NCBI GenBank assembly: GCA_021904315.1
Contig: CM038912.1
Span: 12,115,061-12,179,060, forward strand
Origin: Sphagnum magellanicum
Taxonomy: Eukaryota; Streptophyta; Sphagnopsida; Sphagnales; Sphagnaceae
DNA length: 64,000 nucleotides
Direction of reading: 5' to 3'
Position numbers and translations under genes: made by a program. Under the pieces are notes generated by a model, which was not told the origin of the DNA, did not search any database, and was given only the letters and a program-made list of their open reading frames with translations. Positions 12,798 through 24,730 of the stretch are shown here, in pieces; within the stretch, counting starts at the first letter, position 1, and every line of letters starts with the position of its first letter.

Positions 12798-15754
12798 ATG
12801 GCAGGAGATGGGAGGGGATTTGTCTCATGGAAGCTACATGCAGCTCTGGTCATGGCAATGTGCAGTTTGGCAATCTATGCAATTCTGTCCAAAGTGGCAG
12901 TGAGCACAGGGGTGAATCCCTTTGTCTACTGTTTGTATAGAGATTTCATCGGCTGCTTTGTTCTCGGGACTTACTCTTTTTTTGCAGAAAGGTTGGTTGG
13001 GTTTCTGCTTCCCTCTCTAAGCTCTTCCTTCCTTCCTTCCTTCCTTCTTCCTGTTTCCAATCCTTGATTTGTTCCCCTCCCCCTCTCCTCCAAATCTTTC
13101 TTTCTTGTTGGTAAGGTTTTTTTGGGTTTGTTGGGACACTGAAATTTAGTCATGGGTGCTGCTGCTCGTCGCTGGTCTTTGGAAAGAATTTGAGGAGTTT
13201 GAGGAGCTTGGGTGGGGTGCCAACGACGACAACACTTGGGTTTTTCTGACAGACACAAATGGGTTTTTTGAAATGGGTGTTTGTGTGATTTTTTGAATTG
13301 CAGGGAAACTCGACCAAAGTTGACACTTCCTGTGTTTGGCTTCATGGTTTGTCTTGGCTTTTTCGGGTACGTAGAGTAAATTATATCCAAAACGATCAAT
13401 CAATCAGTTTTTGTGAACAAATCTTCTTCAATTTTGGGGTCTTTCCATTCCCATCAATACTAGTCAAGTTTTCCATTGTCCTTTCTTTCTACCTGTTTTC
13501 TTTCTTTGCACCTTTCGTAGTATCCAGAATCTCTATCATTCAGGATTTTCTAGAATTCCCTTAAGTGGGTTGGTCATCATCTGCAACAGCAATACTTAAT
13601 TTCTGTAGACACGGGAAATCCCAGATTCATTGGTTTGGTGATGGGGGGAGGAAAAACAAAAAAATCTAACACACAATTCATATACTTATGCAATGGATTG
13701 ATTGTTTGTTCATTCCTTCAATTCTTGACACCTGCAAAGAAGAAACTGTACTTCTCTTTGGGCCAGGATTTTTATACAACACACGTTGTATTTGGTGGGT
13801 CTGGGTTTCGCTGGTGTTGTGCTTTCATCAGCCTTGCAGAATTGCACTCCCATTTGTATTCTCGTGATTGCTTTCATTTTTAGGTACAAAATCCACCCCC
13901 CCCCAACTTACTGCTCTTACTTGCAATTCCTGTTTCTCAGTTCCATTTTGTGTTTCTCATAATTCATTTCTATTTTTTGTGTTTCTCAGAATTCCATTCC
14001 ATTTTTGTTTCTCAGAATTTCATTCCATTTAGTGTTTCTCGGAATTCAGTTCCAGTTTTGTGTTTCTCAGAATTCAGTTCTGTTTTGTTTTCTGTTTCAC
14101 CCATTGGTTCTGATCTCTCTATGAGACTTACAAATGTGAACTATACAAGTTCTACAATCTCTCATGTTGTCATTGTTGATTTCCTGTGTTTGTTGAATGG
14201 AATTTCAGGTTAGAGGAAGTAAGGATTGGTGAACGACATGGCCAGGCAAAAATACTGGGTGTGCTCTTGTGTGTATTGGGGGCAATGGCACTCTTGTTCT
14301 ACAAGGGGCCTAATTTGTTACCCAGAATGGGTCTTACAAATGCAACATTGCCGCAAAGAGCACCTCCTCTGTCAGGAGAAGTTTTTGCTGAACTCCTACA
14401 ACAGTGGGGGATTAGCAAATGGCAAATTGGAGCCCTTTGTATCATTGGTAGTGTTTTGTCATTAGCTGTGTATATCAACCTCCAGGTATGTTTTCTGAGT
14501 TTGGCATGGGTTTCAGAATGCAATCCCATTTGTATTCTCGTGATGCTGTAGAGGGTACAAGTGTGAATCGATCTTGAGTACTTTGGATATGTTGCAGCAG
14601 AATTCTGTAAACAAAAACCACATAATTTAATTTTTCTGGGCTGGATATCTGGATCTAGATTAGCACAATTCTTTTGATGTCAAGGACAAGGGGATTTGCA
14701 AACTAAGCATGAAACCCAATTGTTTTGTTAAGTCATAAATGCTGAATGTGTACCCACTACTAGTTTCTGGAGAATTTTTTCGCTGTATGGATACTTGAAG
14801 TTTGTACCTTGATCATCAGATTTATGCAACAAGAGCACTTTGTTTTCATATTTTGCTTCATGAAACTGATCGAGATTTGTGGTGATTGCAGGTCCCCGCA
14901 TTAGCTAGATATCCAGCGCCGATTAGTTTGATGGCAGGCTCAGTATTTTCAGGCACAATATTGGTCTTTTTGACAGTTGTTGTGACTGTAAAAGACCCAT
15001 CAAAATGGGTTCTTTCAGGACTAGCACAAATTATTCCTGCTATTTATGCAGTAAGTATGGCTCTTTCTGAATCATAACCTCCAAATATTCATTTATACCA
15101 AAGTTGTTGCACTTGATAATGGTTGTCCACTGTTGAAGATGATCTGACTGCTGGAGTATAAAGCCCTTTTGATTCGGTGGTCTGTGTGTTGCAGGGAACT
15201 ATTATCTCAGGTGTAACTCCAGTGCTGGTTTGTTGGTCCAATCATAAGGGGGGGCCGATTTTTGTGGGTGCATATTCTCCCATGACAGCTTTGCTTTCTT
15301 CAATACTTGGATATTATTTCCTTGGAGAATCCATTTTCTTAGGCTGGTAAAAAAGATTCACACTTTCAGCTTTTTTCCTCAAATGTGGTTGTTGTTGTTG
15401 AAATTCATGAAATTCGTTTTGGTAGGTGGTGAGCAAGCCTGTGGGATAATTCTTCACACCCACCCATTTTTGTTCTTAAGTTCTATAAGGATTTTGTAGC
15501 AGCAAAACCATGACCAAAACTAAATGCATGAACTGAGTAAGATCGGCTCCATGATTATTGACATGGTTTTGAGCAGGGTAATTGGCGCAGTAGTAATTAT
15601 ATGTGGTCTATCTTTGGTAACATGGGGTCAACATGAGAATCAACGGCAAAGAGCTCTCACACTCGAAGTTTTAGCTCCCCTAGCTCCCCCAACTATTCAA
15701 GGAGTCTTCCCTGTAAAGCCTGCTTCTCAATTGGAGGACCCTCTCCTTGGGTAA
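12798..15754 (+). CDS. WAT1-related / UMAMIT (nodulin MtN21, EamA-type) membrane transporter
   Basis: Seven exons: 12,798-12,991; 13,304-13,366; 13,767-13,883; 14,209-14,485; 14,892-15,050; 15,195-15,346; 15,577-15,754. All introns are GT-AG, and joining them gives one open frame of 379 aa with stop TAA, normal for the family (about 350-400 aa). About ten hydrophobic helices are visible, around residues 13-33, 43-63, 75-95, 103-124, 133-151, 195-215, 228-250, 260-284, 296-314 and 322-340, in two EamA halves. Family signatures include LQNCTPICILVIAFIFR followed by LEEV at the exon 3/4 join, LLFYKGP, and WSNHKGGPIFVGAYSPM with FLGESIFLG near the C-terminus. Arabidopsis relatives (WAT1, UMAMITs) move auxin or amino acids across the tonoplast or plasma membrane. 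The substrate cannot be told from the sequence. The protein starts just before helix 1 and ends in a short soluble tail. The gene appears intact. Intron 3 carries a minisatellite and intron 4 an echo of exon 3. Confidence 0.93.
13929..14100 (+). repeat. intronic minisatellite, unit about 26-29 bp
   Basis: Intron 3 of the transporter gene contains about six imperfect copies of a unit resembling TGTTTCTCAGAATTCCATT plus a T-rich spacer. The units differ by small substitutions and 1-3 bp length changes, as expected of an old tandem expansion. The array stays clear of the donor at 13,884 and the acceptor before 14,209, so it should not disturb splicing. Confidence 0.8.
14513..14546 (+). other. 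echo of transporter exon 3 inside intron 4
   Basis: The 20-mer CCCATTTGTATTCTCGTGAT at 14,525-14,544 is identical to 13,849-13,868 within exon 3, and the bases just upstream (CAGAATGCAAT against CAGAATTGCACT) also match with small indels. It could encode a damaged version of the NCTPICILV segment, but no complete exon surrounds it and nearby frames stop at once. It is read as a relic of a local duplication or gene conversion, not a used exon. Confidence 0.75.
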
Positions 15755-18700
15755 ATCTTGTTCTATCTCTCACCTCACCCAGCTACTTGAAATGTGATGC
15801 CCAAATCTACTGGCTTTACTTAGTGACTAGGTAGTCGAATGATACCAGTAGGTATTGTGACATACATGGGATTGTTCATGGCTTCCTCTCTGAGCTGCTT
15901 ATTTATTGTGTGCAGCAGCTCTTGTTGAGAAAATAGTTTGCATTTTTTCAGTTCTACTGCACACATTTTTTAACACAGAAGTAGAAAGGTGGATTTTATG
16001 CCACAAGAGGTTTAAGAGAATGGGGATCAGTTGCAGAGTGGACTGTAGATTTTCAATGACAATATAGGAGGTAAAAGCTTTGCAAATCTATGGCAGGTGA
16101 TGATCAATCCGAAGGGCGGTGTTCAAAAGGGCTTGCTTCTAAAAGTCACAAGAAAACATAAAGTCCATGATGCAACTGGATTCAAGGAATTGAGAAAACT
16201 CTCGGGATTGACAATTTTCAAATTCTAATGGAGATGGGAGGTTTTTGGAAACGATCAAAATGGTCACATCATATCCAGACTTGTTTGGGAGCGGTCATTG
16301 CCATGGTTGTGCGAGTGTGTTCTTGATGAACAACTGATGATGTGCCTGCATATGCACTATTAAACAACAATTCTACACATGATGATGTCTTGACTTTAAA
16401 ATCAGGCACCAACCATCGATGGATTTGAGGGGGCGCTTTGCACTAAGGCCAAAGATATATATTGGATATGATGATAAAAAATGAGCCAATCTTTGGAAGG
16501 GAATGATTGATCCCTCTCTTTATTGCATTGGGAATCAATCAATCCCTTATCAAGTCACTATACCCTAAATTGCATTTGAGTGACACGTTTATACTCTTAG
16601 TATGCAAATGGTGTTTTTTGTCATGCTAAGAAAAAGGGGGTTAGATGTGCATCATATCAAGTAAATGTTTTGAGGTGATAACTTTAGAAATTTGACCATT
16701 GAAGTGTAACAATTTGTTTGGACCTCAAGGTAAGTGGAGAACTTTCAATACACTCTATAGGGTCCCCTTGTCTTCTTCTTCTTATTATTATTATTATTAT
16801 TCTTTTCACTTTTTTGCATCAATTTTCTACATGGTATTAGAGTTTTATGTGTATGAGTGCTTCAAGGAAATGAAAAAAATTGTTCTATTGAATTGAACAT
16901 TTTAAGTGTTTGTGTGGTGAATTTATTATCGTTGCATTGTTGGTTGATATTTGGATATAGATGGAGTTTTTATTGCATAAAAGGGTTTATTTGATCTAAT
17001 TTCAAGTGAACTTGTTGAACCTATGGTGAATGTTGAGAACGGATATTTATTATTTCCAATGAAAAGCTTTAAATGTGGTGCTCATATTAGAGAAAAGCAA
17101 AAGTTACTTCTTCGGTGATTTTTTGAATGTTGGGAAAAATCTTTCTTCATTGTGTTGGTGCATGCAAAGATTGCAAAGGATACATGGAATAGTTAATATG
17201 CGAACTTTGAAACATTTGAAATATGTTGTTAATCCCATCCATTTCAAATGGGTTCTCTATATTTGAATTTAATAGAAGGGGGATGCGTTCAAGCTCATGT
17301 TAACAATTTTTAAAAAAAATAAAAATTATTGATTGTATAATATTGTCCATTTTTCAATTGAAGGTTAATTTGGATTGTAATATTCTTGCGGTTTTGCCAA
17401 AATCTTTCATACTCTTGAAGATTTCTTAAATATTCAATCTAACCCAAGCAAACCATAGACCAAGTCACAAGTCATTTGTGGAAAATCAAAAGGTGACATG
17501 AAAGAGAACCTTAAGTGAAAACTTTGTTAGTGGGCATTACAACTTCAAAACCATTTAAAATAGGTTTCAAGGAAGTTGGTTAGAAACGCATTGGGTTCAT
17601 TTGTGTTTTTTTTTATAAAAATGACTTCAATTAAAAAATAAGGCATTTTTTTTACTGCATTGGATGTAAAAGCTATAAACATTTTCAAAAATAAATTATA
17701 TTCTAAAAAAAATCTTGAAAATCTAGAGTATAAAATTATTGTTGGTCTATATGTATGTGTTGTTCATACCTACCTCTTCTAAGCCTAACTATCTCACTCC
17801 TTTATTAAAAGGACCTCACTCTTTCTCCTACCCACCTATGGGGATATGGAAAAATAAATTAACATATGGCGTTTTGTATGCAAGTTATTTATACTAAAAT
17901 CAAATTTGAGATTGACATATATAATGATGAACTATTGGGAGTCATATGAGAACATTAAAGAGGGGAATAAAAAATGAGGGGACAAGCAGAAAATTTGTTC
18001 AATTTGGAACCTTGTAGTTTGGGTAGGGGTGTTACACTTGTATTTATGAAATAAACAAGGCATTTGAAAACATGCCTAAAGATGTTTTTAATTTAAAAAT
18101 AAGTTCGCATATTTATCAATTGCCAAATTTTCTCATATTTATAAATAAACAAGGGTGTATATTGATATTCATCCCAATTATAATTTTAAAAAAATTCATA
18201 CCAAAAATAACAATCCTTTTTTAGCATTTCCATTGGTCTCATAAAATTCTCATAAACCTATCAAACCCTATTACACATTTAATTAGTAATTCATTCAAGA
18301 TGATAAAAAACAAATTAGACCACCCAATATAGCAATATCATTGGCCATAAATTTTTTTTGTGTGCACACCTACACCCAAGCCTATCAAACACATGTATGT
18401 TATTACACTAATACTATAACCTTTGCCTTTAGGGTTAAAAAAAATTGTTTTATTCTAAGGGGGAGGATGGTGTGTAATGTGCACTTAATTACCATTGAAT
18501 AAGTAACATAATTTCAAAAAATGAGTTTTAGTGTAAAATTGATCTTCAAACTTTAATATGAAGTTTTTCCATTTTCACATATTTCAAGGTTTTGTTTTGT
18601 TTGGACTAAAGTTTTTAGCTTTCAGGCCCCCTTATTATTGTGTAGGTGAGGACAATTCTCATTATCTCTCAAGTGAATACCTTCATTTACCTTACTAGGA

Positions 18701-18940
18701 TTTATTTATTGTGGAATGCACACATTTGATACAATTTGGTTGAAGTTCCTTTGAGCATTTTTAATGTGAAGCTCTCAACTTAGTTTTCGACCTAGCTCCT
18801 TGTTCATTTCAAGACTTGGTTACAAGCCCATGTCAAGAATTGCACCTACATGGATGTGTACATAAGCATTTTCCATTGAGATTTAATACAATACGATTAT
18901 ATGCAATAATGAAAAATAAAATTTTGTTAAAAATCTATTA
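15755..18940. other. intergenic DNA downstream of the transporter, no gene seen
   Basis: The first few hundred bases probably include the transporter's 3' UTR, but no clear polyadenylation signal can be assigned. A short (TTA)n tract lies at about 16,783-16,801. No motif-bearing frame was found in the remainder, which becomes steadily more AT-rich. Confidence 0.5.
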
Positions 18941-19130
18941 ATTAGTAAACTTTGTAGTAGGTAAGAAGTAGGATAAGTAGTAGGTAGGTTCATTAATCTA
19001 TAATGTGGATATGTGATCATGTTTTTATATTAATTAATTAATTAGGTTAGGTACTTAATTAATTAATTGGATAGGCTAGGTAGTAGGTAGGTAAGTAAGC
19101 TAAGCAAAAGGTACTTTATTTTGTGGATTT
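18940..19130. repeat. AGGT/ACCT-rich tetranucleotide patch, inverted relative to 22.6-22.9 kb
   Basis: Runs of TAGGTAGG and TTAATTAATTAA surround the phrase GTGGATATGTGATCATG. Its reverse complement, slightly changed, appears at about 22,730-22,750 (CATATCCACACAATAAAATA context). The two blocks look like opposite-orientation copies of one repeat, probably the internal AT/AGGT-rich part of the CACTA-like family described at 29.7 and 58.8 kb. Confidence 0.55.
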
Positions 19131-19414
19131 CATAGTGTTTTTGTATTAATTCACTATAAGAAATTTTGTATTTTGTATTCATTTAATTGCAAATTTAATT
19201 ACAACTTAATTACTTTTCATGATGTGCTTATACATTTTATGTACACTAAAGTATTTTGGAGTACATTAAAAATATATTTAACATATGATCAAGGTATATA
19301 AATCATAAATTAAAACCTATTTAATATATCTTATATATTAATTCAGCAAGTCTGTTAGTCAGTCAGTCAGTCAATGACAAGGTTATACCCAACTGACAGT
19401 TATTAATTCAACTA

Positions 19415-19640
19415 ACAGTGACTCCGGACGGACAGTGATTTCACCACGTTGTTATTTGTAGGGTAGGTAGTAGGTACCTACTAGCCTAGGTCACAGAGCC
19501 TGCTAAAGCCACAGGATCATCTTAGGTACCTACCACCCTACCTTAGACCGGACCAGACAGGGCCCCGAAGGCAATCAGCCCATCTCCCAAAAACGGCGCC
19601 CAGGCCCGACGCCCAAGCCACGGACAGTTGTTTGAAAAGA
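19415..19640. other. isolated GC-rich island in an AT-rich block
   Basis: About 225 bp (for example GGACCAGACAGGGCCCCGAA and ACGGCGCCCAGGCCCGACG) is strikingly richer in G+C than the surrounding 5 kb. It is preceded by a (GTCA)n-like run at about 19,350-19,372. No open frame, tRNA fold or rRNA similarity was recognised. It could be a captured fragment inside a transposon. Confidence 0.6.
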
Positions 19641-21991
19641 AATTTTTAAAAAAAAAACCAAAAACATTGTTGAAATAACACACCTGTGCATTATGCACAA
19701 GGTTCACACTAATTTAAATTTATTTAACCTATATTTTACACATATTATGAACATATAAAAATAAACAATTTCATCTTGATTTTAGACTATGGTTTGTTAC
19801 AAATATACCTTTTTTTTAAAAAATACATAATTACATTATACAAGTGAAGTCATATTAAGGTGACATAATCTTAATGTCAAACCAACATTCATTATTTATA
19901 AAATAGTACTATAACAAATTGATTACATAATTAAAAATGTGGAATAATAATTAAATAAATAAAACTGATTTACTATTTTCTTGATGAGTTCATAATTTAT
20001 ATTTATGATTTGTTATTCATTAATCAATTATTACCAATAAGTAATTGATTAAAATGAAAATTATGAAACATTAATTAATTAATTAATTAAAATTATTTAT
20101 TTATTTATTTTCAATAATTTAATCAAACATAAACTGTATTTAATAATTTAATCTGAAAATTTAATGAATTAAATATTTTAATATGTAATCTTCAATATTT
20201 ACTGATTTATTTGATAAATTTTTCATTTCAAGCTATTAATCAAACTACAAAATATTTTTTAAATACCTGAATAAGTTAATTGTTTTTTTTTTTCATTTAA
20301 TTATCTAGTCAATAATACTTACTAATCATGAATCATGGTTACTATCAAATGTTTATTAATTAATTAATAGTTATGTAGCTAATAAAAATATTAATTCAAA
20401 TTTCACAAATTCAAATATCAAGTTATTATTAATGATTAATTAAATTTATTTCCTATTTAGTTCATAGTTTCATAATTGTTAATTAATGTCTATTATTCAG
20501 TTTAGAATTTATTTAAAAAAAGTAATAATTCAATTAGTAATTTAATTAATATTCAATTAATTATCCTAAACCCTTAAAAATCTTCCATGAATTATGTCGA
20601 ATCCTCCAAATGGAATGTCAGACTTTAATTTCTACAATTTTAGATGCATCATGGCAAATAAGGTACAACCTACGATTGATATTTTGTCAATTATGATGAA
20701 TTGGATTTCTGGCCATATGTCTAGTATTGAGGTTGGTTTGTTTACATTAGTGTGTTTATCAATTGATAATCCTAATAAAACATGGATTGTTGTTTCATTT
20801 ATCAATAAAGTTACATTTGCAATGTATGTCACAACTTTTTGTTTTTGTTTGTTTCCTAAAATTAGAAAATAATTTTGGACTACTTTGATTATTTTAGTTT
20901 TCCTAGTATTTGTAGTTCTTCCTACATATTACATAGTTTTTTATTTGGTGTGCTTTCAATGAAATTTTCGAATGAAGTAGTTTGGAGATTTAATTTTCCT
21001 TTATTTATTTCTTAATTGACAATGTTGGATGAACATTTGTTTCATCAATGAAACTTGTGTTTTCCATAATTTTTTCAATATCATATGACTCCATGTCATT
21101 AAATGGCAAATTGTGTAACCTTGAATGTCAATTTTGATTCATATTTGTTTTATTTTTATCTAACTATGGATGTCAATATTTTTGTGTTGTTATATTAATG
21201 TTTGGTATCTGTGAATGTTTTAACTTTTAATTCCATTGTTTGATAAGTTTTTGAAATTCAATAACAAAATTTTTGTCTTCAATTTTGATTTTTTTTTTTC
21301 AATTTTTAAGTTTTTCATTATTTCAATTACATATGTTTTAATGTTTGTTGTTACATAATAGATATTCAATCTTTATTTATTTAGGGCTAATGCCAATTTG
21401 TATGTCATTGTTTTGTTATTTAATGTCATGGATGTTTTGGTTGGATTCATCTTCAATTTTACTTCTATAAAGAGGGTGCATTATTGATTTTAATTCTTGA
21501 TTTTTTTATGTTAAAATTTTTGTTTGATTTGATTCTATTGTTAATAATCTATTTGCATCTCTTGATTCTTTGCATTTGTGTAGGATATTTATGTTTTTAT
21601 TTTTAAAATTAATGAAATTAATAAATGTCGGGTACAAGTTGTTTTGTTTTGTTTCCCAAGATATGGTAGGATCTTTTTTGAACTTTTGTCACTCGAATCA
21701 TGATTATAACAATTTTCATTTTCATTTATCATTTTTTAATTAAATTCTGTAAAACAGAATAGATGTGTGAAGTGTAATGGATGTTTTTATGATGTTTAAT
21801 TTGTGATATAATAATTTAAGTATAGCTGTTATAAATTTTGAATCAGGATTACATCTTGATGCTAATAATATCCATGGATTTGTGTTATTCAACCATTTAT
21901 TGATCATTTTTATTTGTAATAATCCATTTTTAATCACTATAACAAATTTGAAAATCAACAACTAAATTTGTAACTCATTTGTAATTATAAT

Positions 21992-22963
21992 GGACACTTG
22001 TGACTAGAAATAGCTTAGTTGACTTGGATAAATGCCATAAGATAGTTAGTTGCAAAAAACATGAGATGGCCATGAAGTTGAAAGTATAGTTGCAAACCTT
22101 ATGATTAGGCCAAATTTTTTCATTAATTACTATGGATGATTCTTAGTATGATGCAGAACCTTAGTTTACAACTACATTTGGGATAGTCACATGCTACCAA
22201 ATGTCCCAGGTGGTTTGGATTCAACCACACAACAAATTTCATAATTACAATAATTAAATATTACATTAACATAATTAAATAATATAACTATAACAATTAA
22301 ATATTAATTAATTAATTATAATCTATCCTAGGCTAGGCAAGGTTATAATAGGTAACCTATTTTAGGCTAGGCTAATTACCTAGCATAGGCTAAGTAGGTA
22401 GGGAGGATCCTATTTATTTTTATCAGGGACAAGCCTTTTTTTATTAACTCATCCCAAATAGCACATGCACGATGTTTATAATGCATACCATGAATATAAT
22501 CCACTTTTTCACCTACTTATATATTGTACAAATTTGAAGTTGTAGACAAAACATATGGGATAAATTCTAATGAATGGGAAACAATACAACACTACAACAT
22601 TATCACATCCTTTGTCCCATACAAAAACATTATCATATATCCACACAATATAATATTTATTATTTTTCCTAAGTATTTATTACCTACAAACTAACCTACC
22701 ATATTAATTGATCAATTAATATAAAAGCACTATGACATATCCACACAATAAAATACCCATTATTTAACCTAGTTACTTACTACTTATTACTTAGCTTACA
22801 TTTAATAAATTAATTATCTAACCTACTTACTTACCTAATTAATATTATAAATTATCATATATCCACAAAATAAAATATATATTACCTAGCCTACTTAATA
22901 AATTAATTACCTAGCCTACATTTAATAAATTAATTTTCTAACCTAGCTAATTAATTAATCAAT
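21992..22963 (+). mobile_element. probable CACTA-like family fragment (copy 4)
   Basis: From CACTTGTGACTAGAAATAGC at about 21,992 the order of landmarks follows the defined copies: subterminal AGTTGCAA/TAGTTG words (22,050-22,170), an AGGT patch (22,320-22,400), then AACTCATCCCA (about 22,446) and ACATATGGGATAAA (about 22,551), which match the palindrome neighbourhood of the 29.7-kb element. A repeated unit around ATATCCACACAATA occurs at about 22,640, 22,740 and 22,860. The far end is not found, and copy 3 begins at 22,964. Confidence 0.4.
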
Positions 22964-24730
22964 CACTTGAAGAAAAATGTCAATTTGTGATTATAAAATA
23001 ATTACAACCAACATTTACAACTAAAATTGCTTTAGTTAGCATAAGTGAAATTGCACCCAACATTTCAAGGCAAATCATGACTTAGCATGATATCACCAAA
23101 TGAACCATGGATGATGTATACGGTCAAAATATACATGTTCATCCTTTGACCATTTGTATAATAGTTGCAACTAAGTCTTGTTTTTGAAATTATTTTTACA
23201 ACTATCAAATATTCAAACATTATATACTACATATTTTAAATTAACGTAATATTAAAATAATGATTGTAAATGTTGAAAAAATCCATGCCATCAAATTTTA
23301 AGACTTGTGATGGTGCCATTTGGCAATACCAAAATCCACCATGTGGCACTATGAAAAATTTTGGGTGAAATTTTTTTAATTATTCAAACATTGATCTTGG
23401 CCATCCATTATGAACATTTTAAATGGTTCTAAATTATAAAATGTGGCACAACTAAAATTTGCCACATATGAATTTTAATTACATTTTTTTAAAAATCAAA
23501 TGAATATTTATTTGAGTAAGTAGGTAGGTACATAGACCTATGTTGGTAGGTAGGTAAGCATGTAGAATTATGTAGGTATGACATACCTACCTATTTAAGC
23601 TACATATTTATTTACCTATTTATATTTTTAAATAATTATAATTTACGTATTTACCTATTTAGGTAGGTAGGTAGGTAAGAAGGTATGTGAGTTAAAAAAA
23701 TCATGTAAATATTGTTCTTTCATTTTATGTTTTTTTTCTTAAGGTTAAGTTTTTTTGAATTCATCCTCAATGGCACATGTTTTTTAATGTGAAAACATAA
23801 GAAAATACACCTTTGTTATATAGTTTCCAAAATGAAATTGGAGGCCAAAACATATGGCTTAAGTTTTTTGGTTGCACCTTAATTGCAAATTGAGTTGCAA
23901 CTATAAATATTCTCCCATATTTTTTGTGCTTATTTATTTATTTTGTAAACTATATAACTATATAATTAAATAGGAAACTCATTAATTAATTATCTAATTA
24001 ATTATTTGGCCAAAAAATAATTACCTACCTACTTATTCATTTACAAACCTACCTATAATTAGCTACCATATTTTAATTTTTGAATTTTAAAACTAACATT
24101 TATTTTTATTTCATACTTTTTATCAACTAGTCAATTAATTCACAATCATAATTTATCAACAATATGTAATTATTTTATGAAATTAATTAATTGGTTATTA
24201 TTTTAATTAAAAATTTAATCAATAATATTTTTTAACACTAAATATTTTTAATTTTAGTTATCAACTAAATAAACAAATAATGAATTGATTGAATATTTCA
24301 TTTAATTAATTATTGAATAATAATAAATATCCATTATTTTATATTAAATAATGAACTTATTACCTTTTTTAATCGATAAATATCATTTAAGAAGATAATT
24401 ATTTCTAAATTAATATTAAATAATTAATTTAACCCCTGAATATTTAATTAATCAATATTTAATAGGTCACTAACTATTATTTAATTTAATATTTATTAAC
24501 CATAACTCTTGCTTAATAAATTTGAATTATAAGATATTTCAATGAATATTATTTAAATAATATATAAATTAGTAATTGAAATATTAATTAATTTTTAATA
24601 AAATTTAAACTGATTAATAAATATTAATTATTAAAACTTATGAACTAATAAAAATCAAGTTAATTAATCATTTACAATAACTCTTGATTAGTAAATATTA
24701 ATTAAATAAAAAAACATTTAAGAAAATTGC
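22964..24730 (+). mobile_element. probable CACTA-like family copy 3, right end undefined
   Basis: The start CACTTGAAGAAAAATG resembles the left terminus of the 58.8-kb copy (CACTAGAAGAAAAACATG). About 150 bp inside, TTCATCCTTTGAC near 23,140 recurs in both defined copies at the equivalent place. Next come AGGT runs (23,515-23,690), then CAAAACATATGGCTTAAG (about 23,850), which corresponds to one arm of the palindrome in the 29.7-kb copy. No coding sequence is present. The right terminus was not located and 24,730 is only where the AT/TTAATTAA-rich interior fades. Confidence 0.5.

Noticed and set aside
12623..12853. Minus-strand poly-Ser frame over the (GAG)n repeat
   Set aside because: It is the complement of the microsatellite in the transporter leader.
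12971..13403. Long minus-strand frames across the transporter exon 1/intron 1
   Set aside because: They overlap a well-supported plus-strand gene, have no motifs, and arise from low stop density in the exon complement and GA-rich sequence.
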